Shown piece after piece: positions 1 through 9,879 of a stretch of 64,000 bases of DNA. A program made the position numbers and the translations under genes. Numbering within the stretch: position 1 is the stretch's first letter; each line of letters starts with the position of its first letter. The stretch is from Rhodobacteraceae bacterium UBA6197 (GTDB lineage: Bacteria > Pseudomonadota > Alphaproteobacteria > Rhodobacterales > Rhodobacteraceae): assembly GCA_002422085.1 (NCBI GenBank), contig DISZ01000007.1, positions 16,753 through 80,752 of the forward strand. The letters are read 5' to 3'. A model generated the notes under the pieces. It saw only the letters and a list, made by a program, of their open reading frames with translations, had not been told where the DNA came from and made no database searches.

Positions 1-5
1 AAGCG

Positions 6-1076
6 TTAAATGCGACACTCGGGAAAAAGCAGCGACGCATCGCCGTAGGAAAAGAAACGATACCCCTTTTCCACCGCGTGGCGATAGATCTCGCGGGTCC
101 GATCCTGCCCGATCAACGCCGAAACCAGCATCAAGAGCGTCGATTTGGGCAGGTGGAAATTGGTCATCAGCGCATCGGTCACGCGAAACCTGTAGCCGGG
201 ATAGATGAAGATATCGGTGGTGCCGCAAAATGGCAGGACCGGCGCCGCAGGGTCCGGTCCGACGGCGGCGGATTCGATCAGCCGCAGCGCGGTGGTGCCG
301 ACCGGAATGATTCGCCCCCCGGCGCGTCTTGTGGCGTTGATCTGGGCCGCCGCACGGGCCGAGACCTCGCCCCATTCGGCATGCATCTTGTGGCTGGCCA
401 CATCGTCAACCTTCACCGGCAAGAAGGTGCCCGCGCCGACATGCAGCGTCACTTCGGTGAACTCGACACCTTTCTGGGCCAGCGCCGCCAGCAGTTCGGG
501 GGTGAAATGCAGGCTGGCCGTGGGCGCCGCAACGGCGCCCGGATGGCGGGCGAAGACGGTCTGGTAGTCGGCCTTGTCGGCCTCGTCCGGGGCGCGAAGG
601 GCGGCGATATAAGGCGGCAGCGGCATCGCGCCCGCCTCGGCCAGTGCGGCGTCGAAATCGTCGCCCGTCAGGTTGAAGGCCAGCCGCAACTGACCCGCTT
701 CGATCGCGGTGACGCGGGCCGAAAGCACGTCCGAAAAGCGGATCTCTTCGCCCTGTCTGAGCTTGCGCAGCGGCTTTGCAAGTGCCGCCCAGTCGCCGTC
801 CGCAAGCGGCTCCAGCAGTGTCACCTCGATCCGGGCCGAGACCTCGCCCTGCGCGCTGGCCCGGTGGCGCTGGCCGGTCAGGCGCGCCGGGATCACCTTG
901 GTGTTGTTCAGCACCAATCGGTCGCCGGGCCGAAAGATGTCGACCAGATCCAGAACCTGACGGTCCTCGATCTGCCCGCCTTGGGCCAGCAGCAGCCGCG
1001 CCGCGCTGCGCGGGCGGGCGGGCCGCGTGGCAATCAGCGCCTCGGGCAGGTGAAAGTCGAAATCCTCCAGTCTCAT
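6..1076 (-). CDS. queA: S-adenosylmethionine:tRNA ribosyltransferase-isomerase QueA
   Basis: Cytoplasmic enzyme of queuosine synthesis: it transfers and isomerises the ribosyl part of SAM onto 7-aminomethyl-7-deazaguanine in tRNA, giving epoxyqueuosine. The 356-residue protein has the usual QueA length and opening ([11 protein letters not shown]), the early [11 protein letters not shown] segment and the late [10 protein letters not shown] and [13 protein letters not shown] blocks typical of the family. Its ATG overlaps the stop of the upstream AsmA-like gene by 4 bases (ATGA), so the two are probably translationally coupled. The gene ends 5 bases inside the window edge, so a downstream tgt partner, common in this group, could lie just outside. 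Recognition is by family blocks; I am confident. Confidence 0.96.
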   Translation of the reverse strand: MRLEDFDFHLPEALIATRPARPRSAARLLLAQGGQIEDRQVLDLVDIFRPGDRLVLNNTKVIPARLTGQRHRASAQGEVSARIEVTLLEPLADGDWAALAKPLRKLRQGEEIRFSDVLSARVTAIEAGQLRLAFNLTGDDFDAALAEAGAMPLPPYIAALRAPDEADKADYQTVFARHPGAVAAPTASLHFTPELLAALAQKGVEFTEVTLHVGAGTFLPVKVDDVASHKMHAEWGEVSARAAAQINATRRAGGRIIPVGTTALRLIESAAVGPDPAAPVLPFCGTTDIFIYPGYRFRVTDALMTNFHLPKSTLLMLVSALIGQDRTREIYRHAVEKGYRFFSYGDASLLFPECRI

Positions 1077-4000
1077 TGCACGGTCTTTGGCGGTGCGCGG
1101 CGGAAGATGTCGCGAAACATCCCCGGCGTCAGCAGCGACAGCGGGTTGATGTTGATCTTGGGCGCGCTGGCATTGCCGTGCAGGTGGTAGGTAAATCCGA
1201 ACACCCCTTCACCGCGGCGGGTCAGGATCTGCCCGATACCGTTGATAAGGTAGAATGGCGAAACCACGCCGCGCATGTCGATCGTTCCGTTCTGTGGGTA
1301 GTAGTTGCCCGTCATCGTCACCCCAAGCGAGGCGCCGACCGCATCGCCCCTTGTGAGGCTGACCCCCTCCGAGGTCAAGCGAAAGGCCCCCTCGACATCG
1401 TTGAAAACCAGCCCGTCACCGCTCAGCTGTTCAAGCAGGCCGATCCCCGAGACTGCCCCCAGCATCGCCGCCAGCACCGGCGCATCCTTGACCTTGAGGT
1501 CCTTGATCGTCGCCAGCCCGTCGTAACTGCCCGGCCCGCCAAAGGGGGTCAGCCGCAGGTCCAGCGTGCCGCTACGGGCGCGTTCAAAGATATGGGAGGC
1601 AGCCAGAACCTTGCCGGCATTGTCCGAGGTAATACGAAAGGCGCTGCGCCCGATCTTGGTGGGCGCCACCGTGCCATGCACCGGGGCGGCACCGTTGACG
1701 CTGGCATCAAAGCTGCCGTTAAAGCCGCCCCTGGTGCCGAAATTGCCGCGAAAGCCGGTCAGCGCCAGCCCTTCGGAAATCGTCAGCCGGTCCAGCGTCA
1801 CATCGATCGTGGTGGCGCTGGCCGCGCCGCCACCGGCCGCGCCGAACGTGGCGCGGCGCATGTCGGCCTGCCCGCCGGTCACCGCGATCAGTGGCGCGCG
1901 GCCCCGCCCCTGCCCGCGCAGATCGACCGCGCCCCTAAACCAGTTGCCCAGCGACAGGCTGGTGAACCGGGCCAGCGCCAGCCCGCCTTCGGGGTTCAGG
2001 CTGATCTGCCCCTGCGCCGCAAGCCCCGAGGCCGACAGGCTGAGCGACTCGACCGTGGCGGGCTTGGCCAGACTGCCCGACAGCGCAAACTTGCCCGAGG
2101 TGCCCGCCGGCTTTGACCAGCCGATTTCCGGGATGCGCAGCACCAGTCCGCGCAGATCCGAGTCCATCTCGTAGCGGATCGGCTTGCCCTTGGTGATATC
2201 AAGCACCAATTGCCCCCGGCCCGTTCCCGTCACCGCCCCCGAGGGCAGGTCGATCTGAAAGGTCGACAGCGCCTTCGGTGACAGCTCGATGCTGCCGGTA
2301 ACTTGCGAATGTCCGATATGTTCGGGGCCGAACTTCTGGCTCCAGCGCGCGTCAAAGCCCACATCCGACAGGGTGCCCGGCCCGGCAATCTCCAGCCCCG
2401 CGCGGGTTGCGCTCAGCGTCAGCGCCTTGGCGGCCAGCACCCGCCCCGGCACGATCTTGTCCGAGGTCACATCGGTCAGCCGGGCGCTGACGCTGTAGTC
2501 CACCTCTTTCGGGTCGACCTTCTTGGCCAGCACCAGCTTCAGCACCGTGTCGGCGACGGCATGACCCTCGGCGATGTCGGTCGGCTGGCCGGCCTTGGTC
2601 AGAAACTCGAACGGCGGCTGATCCAGCAGCGACAACGCGGCGGGGATCGCGCTTTCGGTATGCAGGCGCACCTCGGCCGGGGCCGGTTTGATGCGGATGT
2701 CGGGCACCAGCATCACCGTGTCGGCCACGTCGATCTGGCCGCCCGCCGGGGCGGTCACATACCCCGCCTCGACCATCAGCGCATGGGTCGAGCCACCAAT
2801 GGTGGCAAAGCCCGCGCCCTGGGAAACCGGTGGCAGGCTTTTGAGCACTTTCACCTCGGCGCCGCTGAATTCATAGCCCAGCGCCAGACGCGGCTCGGTG
2901 CCCGGCGCAAGGCGCAGCGCGGCCGAGACATTGTGCAATTGGCCGGTCGAGACATTGGTCGCCACCCAGTCGCGGGTCTTGGGCACCAGCGCCGGTGGCC
3001 ATAGCGCCAAAAGCCCCTGTTGGCTGATCTCGTCGACGCCGACATCCACGGCCACCTGCCAGCCCTTTGCGTCGGCACCGATATGGCCACGCGCGGAAAT
3101 GCGTTGGCCCTTTTCAAGCAACTGCACCTGCCCCAGATCAATCGCAAAGGGATCGAGCTTCAACCGCAGATCAATCGCCCCTTGTGAAAAGCGGGCGGGT
3201 TTCTCAAAAATGCCTTCCGGATCAAGCTGCAAATCGGTGATGCTGACCTGCCCCAACAGGCTGTCGGGCAGCCCCGCGGCGAGCCCTCGCAGCACCGCCT
3301 GACCTTGGGCGCGCAGCCTGATCGCACGGCTGTCGAAGGCCAGATCGGTGAAGCTGACATTGCCGGTCGCCGGGTCATAGGCCAGATAGACCTTGCCGCC
3401 GTCAAACGGCAGCGGTCGCGCCTCGGGCACCGGGCTGACCGCGCCCGCGCCGATCTCGAGCATCGCATCCAGCCGCCCGACCTGGCCTTTCGCGTCGATC
3501 CCCGAACGCAGCGACCCCGAAATCGGCGCGTCCAGCACCGAAAGCCACGCCAAGGCGGGCGATTGCAACGCCAGATCGCGCGCCGGAACCGCCGTCACCG
3601 CCGCGCCAAAGCTGGTCTCGGCGCTGCCCTTGCGGGTGCTGACCGACAGCGCGACCTGCGCCGGAAGGCGGTCCTTTTCGCCCACGTCAAAGCCCAGCGT
3701 GACCGAGATCCTTTCGGCCTCTTGCACCAGGCTGAGCCGCCCCGAGGAAACCCACCACACCCGGTTCAGCCGCGCGTCATCCAGCCGGATCTGCAGGGCC
3801 TCGGCCTCGATCCGTTGCAGCCGCGCCAGCGCGGGGGTGGCGAATACCGCCTCGAAGGCGGCGACCGCTTCGGCCGCGTTTTCCGGGCGCGGGGCGGTAA
3901 AGGCGCGCCCGCCCCCCAGCGCAAGATCGAACGTGCCATCGGCAAGGCGCCGCATCGACAGGCTGCCGCCGGTGATGCGAAAGCTTTTCGCCACGATCTT

Positions 4001-4603
4001 GCCGCGCAACAGCGGTTGGGCATAAAGCGTGCTGCGCAGTTCAGGCAGCACCGCGATCGGCTGGCCCGAGGGGTTGGCCACCTCGACGCCATAGAACCGC
4101 ACGCGCGGCACAAAGCCGTCATCGACCACCACATCGGCGCCGCCCGACAGGCGCACCCGCACCACCCCCGCCAGCGCGCCGTTGACCTGCGCCTCGATCC
4201 GCGCGATCAGCCAGCCGGGCGCCGCCAGCGGCCGGTGGCTCAGCACCATCAGCACAAAGACCAGCGCCAGCGCCGCCAGCGGCAGGCTGAAAAACAGCCA
4301 GACCCCAAAGCGCGCCTTGCGCCGCGACGTGCGGGGCGCCGGCGGCGCGGCGTCATCGGGGGGCGCGGCGTCATCGGGGGTCGCGGCGAGATCGGAGGTC
4401 GCGGTGCCGGCGGGGGTCGCGGTGCCGGCGGGGGTCACGGTGCTGGCGGAGGTCGCGGCACCAGCGGAGGACGCGGCGCTGGCGACGTCATCGGCGCTGG
4501 CGGCACACTCCGCTTTGGCCATGCCTGCCGCGCCGGGCATATCCCCGGCGGCCACACCCCCTTTGGGCGCGGTCGGTTCTGGCTGGCCCTCGGCCTTGCG
4601 CAT
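1073..4603 (-). CDS. Large AsmA-like / DUF3971 envelope protein
   Basis: A 1176-residue protein with a cytoplasmic N-terminal tail, one membrane helix at about residues 100-121 ([18 protein letters not shown]) and a long periplasmic part rich in beta strands. The C-terminal end ([20 protein letters not shown]) matches the AsmA-like C-terminal region found in YhdP/TamB-type bridge proteins, which are thought to carry phospholipids between inner and outer membrane; the role here is inferred. The first 95 residues are low-complexity Ala/Thr/Pro/Asp and contain hexapeptide repeats (ATPAGT type) encoded by an 18-bp tandem repeat. The start is preceded by GAGG. It overlaps queA by 4 bases and is divergent from the peroxiredoxin gene, 117 bases away. 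Strong call on architecture, weaker on function. Confidence 0.85.
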   Translation of the reverse strand: MRKAEGQPEPTAPKGGVAAGDMPGAAGMAKAECAASADDVASAASSAGAATSASTVTPAGTATPAGTATSDLAATPDDAAPPDDAAPPAPRTSRRKARFGVWLFFSLPLAALALVFVLMVLSHRPLAAPGWLIARIEAQVNGALAGVVRVRLSGGADVVVDDGFVPRVRFYGVEVANPSGQPIAVLPELRSTLYAQPLLRGKIVAKSFRITGGSLSMRRLADGTFDLALGGGRAFTAPRPENAAEAVAAFEAVFATPALARLQRIEAEALQIRLDDARLNRVWWVSSGRLSLVQEAERISVTLGFDVGEKDRLPAQVALSVSTRKGSAETSFGAAVTAVPARDLALQSPALAWLSVLDAPISGSLRSGIDAKGQVGRLDAMLEIGAGAVSPVPEARPLPFDGGKVYLAYDPATGNVSFTDLAFDSRAIRLRAQGQAVLRGLAAGLPDSLLGQVSITDLQLDPEGIFEKPARFSQGAIDLRLKLDPFAIDLGQVQLLEKGQRISARGHIGADAKGWQVAVDVGVDEISQQGLLALWPPALVPKTRDWVATNVSTGQLHNVSAALRLAPGTEPRLALGYEFSGAEVKVLKSLPPVSQGAGFATIGGSTHALMVEAGYVTAPAGGQIDVADTVMLVPDIRIKPAPAEVRLHTESAIPAALSLLDQPPFEFLTKAGQPTDIAEGHAVADTVLKLVLAKKVDPKEVDYSVSARLTDVTSDKIVPGRVLAAKALTLSATRAGLEIAGPGTLSDVGFDARWSQKFGPEHIGHSQVTGSIELSPKALSTFQIDLPSGAVTGTGRGQLVLDITKGKPIRYEMDSDLRGLVLRIPEIGWSKPAGTSGKFALSGSLAKPATVESLSLSASGLAAQGQISLNPEGGLALARFTSLSLGNWFRGAVDLRGQGRGRAPLIAVTGGQADMRRATFGAAGGGAASATTIDVTLDRLTISEGLALTGFRGNFGTRGGFNGSFDASVNGAAPVHGTVAPTKIGRSAFRITSDNAGKVLAASHIFERARSGTLDLRLTPFGGPGSYDGLATIKDLKVKDAPVLAAMLGAVSGIGLLEQLSGDGLVFNDVEGAFRLTSEGVSLTRGDAVGASLGVTMTGNYYPQNGTIDMRGVVSPFYLINGIGQILTRRGEGVFGFTYHLHGNASAPKININPLSLLTPGMFRDIFRRAPPKTVQ
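4344..4487. repeat. 18-bp tandem repeat, about eight units
   Basis: Eight in-frame 18-bp units, reading on the plus strand as variants of GTCGCGGTGCCGGCGGGG. Units at 4398-4415 and 4416-4433 are identical; those at 4344-4361 and 4362-4379 are also identical. It lies in the N-terminal tail of the AsmA-like protein and encodes hexapeptides of the [12 protein letters not shown] kind, so copy number changes would alter tail length without breaking the frame. Confidence 0.9.
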
Positions 4604-4720
4604 CCTACCTCGACTTTGCCCGGCGCGCGCGACGTGACGCGGCCTTGTTACGGGTCTGACTGTATCTTTGCGTATTTCGACCCTAAACGTAAATCCTGTT
4701 CACCCGCGAAGGAGAGTCCG

Positions 4721-5194
4721 ATGCCCCAGATCGGCGAAACCGCGCCTGATTTCACCTTGCCGCAGACCGCTCCGGGGTCCGATCTGGCGCCACTGACACT
4801 TTCGGCGCTGCGGCCGGCGCCGGTGGTGCTGTATTTCTACCCCAAGGACGACACCCCCGGCTGCACCCTCGAGGCCCAGGACTTTACCCGCCTGCTGCCG
4901 GAATTCACCGCGCTGGGGGCGCGGGTGATCGGCGTATCGAAAGACAGCCCGGCCCGGCACCAGAAGTTCTGCGCCAAGCACGGGCTTGGGGTCATTCTGG
5001 TTTCGGACGAGGGCGCCGACACCTGTGAACGCTATGGCACCTGGGTCGAGAAAAGCCTCTATGGCAAGACCCATATGGGCATCGCGCGCACCACGCTGTT
5101 GATCGACGGCACCGGAACAATCCGACAAATCTGGTCAAAGGTCAAAGTCGCCGGTCATGCCGCAGAGGTGCTTGAGGCGCTGCGCGCGATCTGA
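4721..5194 (+). CDS. bcp: BCP/PrxQ-type thioredoxin-dependent peroxiredoxin
   Basis: Reduces hydrogen peroxide and organic peroxides in the cytoplasm. The 157-residue protein has the peroxidatic motif DDTPGCT with Cys48 and the upstream YFYPK strand. The resolving cysteine seen five residues downstream in the E. coli type is Gln53 here; instead Cys84 sits 36 residues after Cys48, the spacing known for the PrxQ subgroup that resolves from helix alpha-3 (Xylella PrxQ). ATG at 4721 follows GAAGGAG at 4708-4714, which fixes the start against a much longer upstream open frame. It is divergent from the AsmA-like gene and is followed by a same-strand M23 peptidase after 161 bases. Confidence 0.95.
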   Translation: MPQIGETAPDFTLPQTAPGSDLAPLTLSALRPAPVVLYFYPKDDTPGCTLEAQDFTRLLPEFTALGARVIGVSKDSPARHQKFCAKHGLGVILVSDEGADTCERYGTWVEKSLYGKTHMGIARTTLLIDGTGTIRQIWSKVKVAGHAAEVLEALRAI

Positions 5195-5355
5195 GCCCCC
5201 GAAACGGCCGGAAAGTCGGCAAGAAACCGCGCATAACGGCGCCGCTTTGCCGCCCAGACCCGTTCCGGGCCAAAACCTGTTGCGCCGCCACCACAGCGCT
5301 TGCTAATTCCGATACGGGCAGGACGAAGGCCACGCGCCACGCCCCCCACCCCGAA

Positions 5356-6702
5356 ATGACCCGAGGGACAAGTGGTTTGCCAAGACGCATCTTCGACCGA
5401 TTGAACACCACCCTGGAACGCTGGCTGCCCGAGCAGCGGCTATTCCTGAAATCCGAAACCTCGACCCGGTTCGTGCGGCTCAAACCCACCACACAGGCGC
5501 TGGCGCTGGGGGTTTCGTTTCTGGTGTTCGGCTGGTCGGTGATTGCAACCTCGTTGTTGTTCATCGACGGGATCAGCTCTGGTTCGGCGCGCGATCAGGC
5601 AACCCGGGCGCAGGTGGCGTTTGAAAACCGGCTTGATTCGCTGTCGCACGAACGCGATGCCCGCGCCGCCGAGGCGCTGGCCGCGCAAAACCGCTTTCAG
5701 CTGGCGCTCGAGCAGGTCTCGAAGATGCAATCGACGTTGCTCAGCTCGGAAGAGCGGCGGCGCGAACTGGAAACCGGGATCAACGTGATCCAGACCACCT
5801 TGCGCCGCACCATGGGCGAGCGCGATTCGGCGCGCGACGCGACGGCCCTGGCGCAGGCGCAGCTCAACGGCGACGCGGGCCAGCCGGCCTCGGTCGCGGC
5901 GCGCAACGAGGATATGGCCTCGACCGTCGATGTCCTGTCCGCCGCCCTGGGCCAGACCGCACAGCAGCGCGACGCGATGGAGCGCGAGGCCGAGGCGGCC
6001 CGCGTCGAAGCCGATCAGATCTCGCTGGAAAAGAAACTTCTGGAACAGCGCAACGACGAGATCTTCAACACGCTGGAAGGCGCGGTCACGGTGTCGATGG
6101 CGCCGCTGGACAAGATGTTCAAGGCCGCCGGGATGAACCCCGATACGATCCTCGATCAGGTGCGCAAGGGTTATTCCGGCAGCGGTGGGCCGCTGACGCC
6201 GATCTCCTATTCCTCCAAGGGCAACGCCAGTCTGACCGCCGAAGAGGCGCGCGCCAGCAAGATCCTTGAGGGTCTGGACCGGATGAACATGTATCGCATC
6301 GCGGTGGACCAATTGCCCTTCGATCTGCCGTTGAAAGCCGCGTTCCGCTTTACCTCGCCCTTCGGTTACCGTTGGGGGCGCCTGCATGCCGGGGTCGATC
6401 TGGCCGGGCCGATCGGCACGCCCGTTTACACCACCGCCGACGGTGTCGTCACCGCTGCCGAATGGGAAAACGGCTATGGAAATGTCATCAAGATCCGTCA
6501 TGATTTCGGCACCACGACGGTTTATGGCCATCTGTCGAAAATCCGCGTGAGCACGGGCCAAAAAGTCTCGCGCGGGGACCGTATCGGTGATATGGGCAAC
6601 ACTGGACGGTCAACCGGCCCGCACCTGCATTACGAAATCCGGGTGGGCGGTGCACCTGTTAATCCCATGACCTTCATCAAGGCGGCCAAAGATGTTTTCT
6701 AA
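5356..6702 (+). CDS. Membrane-anchored M23 family murein peptidase with coiled coil
   Basis: Predicted periplasmic LytM-type peptidase or murein hydrolase factor. Of 448 residues, 48-70 form a membrane helix, about 80-230 are a charged heptad-rich coiled coil, and about 335-440 are the M23 domain with zinc ligands His344/Asp348 (HAGVD), His392 (YGHL) and His423/His425 (HLHYE), so it should be active. Its last 11 bases overlap the bactofilin gene; bactofilin plus M23 peptidase is a known shape-control pair (for example Helicobacter CcmA/Csd1 and Caulobacter relatives). ATG 5356 has no clear ribosome-binding site; a TTG at 5377 preceded by GAGGGA is an alternative start that removes only seven residues. 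Confidence 0.93.
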   Translation: MTRGTSGLPRRIFDRLNTTLERWLPEQRLFLKSETSTRFVRLKPTTQALALGVSFLVFGWSVIATSLLFIDGISSGSARDQATRAQVAFENRLDSLSHERDARAAEALAAQNRFQLALEQVSKMQSTLLSSEERRRELETGINVIQTTLRRTMGERDSARDATALAQAQLNGDAGQPASVAARNEDMASTVDVLSAALGQTAQQRDAMEREAEAARVEADQISLEKKLLEQRNDEIFNTLEGAVTVSMAPLDKMFKAAGMNPDTILDQVRKGYSGSGGPLTPISYSSKGNASLTAEEARASKILEGLDRMNMYRIAVDQLPFDLPLKAAFRFTSPFGYRWGRLHAGVDLAGPIGTPVYTTADGVVTAAEWENGYGNVIKIRHDFGTTTVYGHLSKIRVSTGQKVSRGDRIGDMGNTGRSTGPHLHYEIRVGGAPVNPMTFIKAAKDVF

Positions 6703-7192
6703 GAGCAAAATCAATGAGCCCGGCCCGAAAGCCGCGGCCGACACCGAAAAGACCAGACCCGCAGACAGCATGATGCCGAAAGCGCCGGGGGATTACGCCC
6801 CGACGGCGCCGCGCGTCAAGCCGGCGGCCTCGATCCTGTCATCGGATCTGACGATCACCGGCAACGTCAAGACCACCGGCGACATTCAGGTCGAAGGCGT
6901 GGTCGAGGGCGACATTCGCGCGCATCTGCTGACGGTGGGCGAAAGCGCCACGATCCGCGGCGAGATCGTCGCCGATGACGTTGTGGTCAATGGCCGCGTC
7001 GTGGGCCGGGTGCGCGGGCTGAAAGTGCGCCTGACCTCGACCGCGCGGGTCGAAGGCGACATCGTGCACAAGACCATCGCCATTGAATCGGGCGCGCATT
7101 TCGAAGGTTCGGTGCAGCGTCAGGATGACCCGCTGTCAAATGGCACCGGCACGCCAAAGCTGGCACCGCCGACCCCCGCCGAGGGCAACTAA
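6692..7192 (+). CDS. Bactofilin family polymer-forming cytoskeletal protein
   Basis: 166 residues with the bactofilin core (about residues 45-140): a hydrophobic, valine- and glycine-rich right-handed beta-helix, with repeated G-D-I-x segments such as TTGDIQVEGVVEGDI and GEIVADDVVVNGRVVG, between disordered polar and Pro-rich tails. Bactofilins self-assemble without nucleotides on the inner face of the membrane and recruit wall enzymes. The start overlaps the M23 gene by 11 bases (AAGG about 9 bases upstream), implying co-translation, and a strong terminator follows. Family assignment is firm; the specific process (shape, division or stalk-like growth) cannot be read from sequence. Confidence 0.94.
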   Translation: MFSKSKINEPGPKAAADTEKTRPADSMMPKAPGDYAPTAPRVKPAASILSSDLTITGNVKTTGDIQVEGVVEGDIRAHLLTVGESATIRGEIVADDVVVNGRVVGRVRGLKVRLTSTARVEGDIVHKTIAIESGAHFEGSVQRQDDPLSNGTGTPKLAPPTPAEGN

Positions 7193-7218
7193 GCCCTCAG
7201 GCCTCTGACACAGCCAAT

Positions 7219-7253
7219 CGGGCGGGTCCGCAAGGCCCGCCCGTTTGTTTCTC
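7219..7253 (+). terminator. Rho-independent terminator after bactofilin
   Basis: Stem GGGCGGG (7220-7226) and CCCGCCC (7236-7242) with a 9-base loop, extended by a C-G pair, followed by GTTTGTTTCTCTT. It ends the M23-bactofilin unit. Confidence 0.85.
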
Positions 7254-7313
7254 TTGTGGCGCGCGCCGCGTGCCGGGTCCGCAAGGAACGACCAAAGGCC
7301 GGTCCTTGGGCAG

Positions 7314-8093
7314 TTAATCCCCCGTGATCCGACGATACATGTGCCAACTGGCATGACCCAGCACCGGCAGCACGACAAACAACCCCAGAAACATCGGTAT
7401 CATCCCCAGAAACAGCAGCGCCGCTATGACACCGCCCCAAGCCGCCATCGTCACCGGATTGGCCAGAACCGCCTGAATGCTGGTCAGGATCGCCGTGATG
7501 AAGTCCACCTCGCGGTCCAGAAGCAGGGGCAGACCGACCACGGTGAAGGAAAACAGCGCCAGCGCAAAGCCCGCGCCGATCAGCGAGCCCACCATCAACA
7601 TCACCGGGCCGTTGCCGCTGGACAGCAGGCCCAGCGACGAGGTGACATTGGTCAGCGACGCGACCCCCATGAACAGCGCAAAGATGGTATGGGCGACAAA
7701 GACCCAAAACATGAACATCAACAGGATGACCATCGCCATCGAGGGTATCTGTCGGTCCTTCTGGGCAAAGACCACGCCCAGAACCTCGCGCCAGATCAGC
7801 GGCTCGCCGGCCTCGATACGGCGGCTGACATCGTAAAGCCCGATCGCGGCGAAGGGCGCCAGAAGAGGAAAGCCGAGGATGAAAGGGATCAACCACCATT
7901 CCTGCCCCGCCGCCGCGACGACCAGATAAAGCACGATCCCGCCACAGACATAAACGGTGGAAAAGAAGATGCCAAAGGCGGGGGCACGCAGGAAATCATT
8001 CAGCCCCGCACGCAGACACAGGCTCAGGTCGGCCAACCCCACCTGCTGAATCTCTGGCAATTTCGACGGCAAAACCTGTCGGTTGTCTAACAC
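7314..8093 (-). CDS. DUF2189 multi-pass membrane protein
   Basis: About 259 residues of inner-membrane protein with roughly six hydrophobic helices (for example FGIFFSTVYVCGGIVLYLVV, PFILGFPLLAPFAAIGLYDV, VILLMFMFWVFVAHTIFALF). The segment APFAAIGLYDVSRRIEAGEP is characteristic of the DUF2189 family, whose function is unknown. I chose GTG at 8093 because GGGAG lies six bases upstream; an in-frame ATG at 8120 has no ribosome-binding site. It converges on the bactofilin unit and stands alone, bounded on its upstream side by a repeat-rich gap. No functional inference beyond membrane location. Confidence 0.88.
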   Translation of the reverse strand: MLDNRQVLPSKLPEIQQVGLADLSLCLRAGLNDFLRAPAFGIFFSTVYVCGGIVLYLVVAAAGQEWWLIPFILGFPLLAPFAAIGLYDVSRRIEAGEPLIWREVLGVVFAQKDRQIPSMAMVILLMFMFWVFVAHTIFALFMGVASLTNVTSSLGLLSSGNGPVMLMVGSLIGAGFALALFSFTVVGLPLLLDREVDFITAILTSIQAVLANPVTMAAWGGVIAALLFLGMIPMFLGLFVVLPVLGHASWHMYRRITGD

Positions 8094-8204
8094 GCGATTC
8101 TCCCTGATCAGACGGCACATCTATGTTGTCGGCAAAGTCCTGCGTCACCATAGTGCCACAAGCGTCTCAACATGCAGCAAAAACTTCATGCGCTCCAAGA
8201 TCGG

Positions 8205-8640
8205 GCGATCAGAACCCGCGCGCGCCGGGGGCGGTGAATGTGGCCCCCCCGCCAGTCGTGGGGGCCGGGTCTGCGCGCCGGATCAGGTTGTGACACCGCC
8301 CTCTTGCGCCCGAGGCCCGCGAGGGGGGGGCGTCTCAGACGGCTAAAGGTCGTGGTGATCGGCGCGCCGGCAACCTGCATGGGGAGGTTGCACCAGACCG
8401 CCCTGGGGTTGCGGTGACTAACGTGGACCTGCACCCGAGGCCCGCAAAGAGGGTCACCCCAGACGGCTACAGGGTCGCGGAGACTGGCGCAAACCTGCGC
8501 CGGCAACCCGCATGGGGGGGTCACACCAGACCGCCTTGGGGTCGCGGTGACTGGCGTGGCCTGCGTCCGGGGCGCGCAAAGGCGTTCGCCTCAGACGGCC
8601 CCGATCAGCCGGCCGGCCGCTTCTGGCGCGATGCAAGGCC
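8205..8640. repeat. G+C-rich gap with degenerate 125-132-bp direct repeats
   Basis: The 565 bases between the DUF2189 start and prfB hold no convincing gene. Three imperfect copies of one unit start near 8311 (CGAGGCCCGCGAGGG), 8436 (CGAGGCCCGCAAAGAG) and 8568 (CGGGGCGCGCAAAGGC). Each is followed by a TCAGACGGC/CCAGACGGC block, and further landmarks repeat between copies: CCGGCAACCTGCATGG (near 8370) and CCGGCAACCCGCATGG (near 8500), CACCAGACCGCC (near 8391 and 8524) and GCGGTGACT (8411 and 8545). Poly-G runs occur in both. It could be an RNA, a decayed repeat array, or replication-slippage debris. Confidence 0.75.
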
Positions 8641-8658
8641 TGCGGACACAAGCGCGAC

Positions 8659-9783
8659 CTAGTCGCCCTGCGCCTCGGCGCGGGACTTGCCCGCGACATC
8701 CTGCGCCAGCGTCGCGGCCATGAAGGCGTCAAGGTCGCCGTCCAGCACGCCGCCGGTATCCGAGGTTTCATGCCCGGTGCGCAGGTCTTTGACCATCTGG
8801 TAGGGCTGCAATACATAGGACCGGATCTGGTTGCCCCAGCCGGCATCGCCCTTGCTTTCGTGCTGGGCATTGATCGCGGCGTTGCGCTTGTCCAGCTCCA
8901 ACTGATACAGCCGCGATTTCAGCGCCGCCATACAGTTGGCGCGGTTCTGGTGCTGCGACTTTTCCGAGCTGGTCACGACGATATTGGTCGGCAGGTGGGT
9001 GATCCGCACCGCCGAGTCGGTGGTGTTGACGTGCTGCCCACCGGCCCCGGACGAGCGAAACGTATCAATCCGGATCTCGTTGTCGGGGATGGTGATTTCG
9101 ATATTGTCATCGACCACCGGATAGACCCAGACCGACGAAAACGAGGTATGCCGCCGCGCCGCACTGTCATAGGGCGAGATCCGCACCAGCCGGTGCACGC
9201 CGCTTTCCGATTTCAGCCAGCCATAGGCATTGGTGCCGCTGATCTTGTAGGCCGCCGACCTTATCCCCGCCTCATCGCCCGCGGTTTCGGCCAGAAGTTC
9301 GACCTTGTAGCCCTTTTTCTCGGCCCAGCGGACATACATCCGCGCCAACATGCTGGCCCAGTCGCAGGACTCGGTGCCTCCGGCGCCGGCGTTAATTTCA
9401 AGGAAGGTGTCGTTGCCGTCGGCCTCGCCATCCAGCAGCGCCTCAAGTTCCTTGGCGGCGGCAAGGTCGCGCAGCGCCTTCAGCCCGGCCTCGGCTTCCG
9501 AGACGATCTCGGGATCGTCCTCCATTTCGCCCAGTTCGATCAGCTCGACATTGTCGGTCAGATCGCGGTCGATCATTCGGTAAGTCTCGACCGCATCCAT
9601 CAGCATCTGCCGTTCGCGCATCAGCTTTTGCGCGCGCGCCGGATCCGACCACAGATCGCCATCCTCGATCATCGCGTTGAATTCCTCAAGCCGGTGCGGA
9701 GCGGTTTCCCAATTCATCCGCTGGCCCAGAAGCTTCAACGATTTCTTGATCGCATCGACGGTGTTCTGCGTCTCAGAGCGCAT
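8659..9783 (-). CDS. prfB: Peptide chain release factor 2
   Basis: Terminates translation at UGA and UAA. The 374-residue protein has the GGQ hydrolysis motif (SSGAGGQHVNTTDSAV), and the RF2-type codon-recognition segment appears as SPY in VRISPYDSAARRHTSF (SPF in E. coli), not the PxT of RF1. The start at 9783 (MRSETQNTVD) is chosen because AGGA lies eight bases upstream and the alphaproteobacterial family starts here; in-frame ATGs exist at 9798 and 9843. There is no in-frame stop near codon 26, so the programmed +1 frameshift of E. coli prfB is absent. It is downstream of mrcA on the same strand after about 100 bases. Confidence 0.96.
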   Translation of the reverse strand: MRSETQNTVDAIKKSLKLLGQRMNWETAPHRLEEFNAMIEDGDLWSDPARAQKLMRERQMLMDAVETYRMIDRDLTDNVELIELGEMEDDPEIVSEAEAGLKALRDLAAAKELEALLDGEADGNDTFLEINAGAGGTESCDWASMLARMYVRWAEKKGYKVELLAETAGDEAGIRSAAYKISGTNAYGWLKSESGVHRLVRISPYDSAARRHTSFSSVWVYPVVDDNIEITIPDNEIRIDTFRSSGAGGQHVNTTDSAVRITHLPTNIVVTSSEKSQHQNRANCMAALKSRLYQLELDKRNAAINAQHESKGDAGWGNQIRSYVLQPYQMVKDLRTGHETSDTGGVLDGDLDAFMAATLAQDVAGKSRAEAQGD

Positions 9784-9879
9784 CTGCTGGTTCCTCATGG
9801 TCGCCTGGGGCGCACAGATAGCGGCTTGGGCGGCGGCGGGCAAGCGGGGGCGACGCCAATCCCCGGTTTCGCCCCTGCC

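Noticed and set aside
9700..9783. Programmed frameshift in prfB
   Set aside because: The reading frame is continuous from the chosen start; there is no internal UGA in the position known from E. coli.
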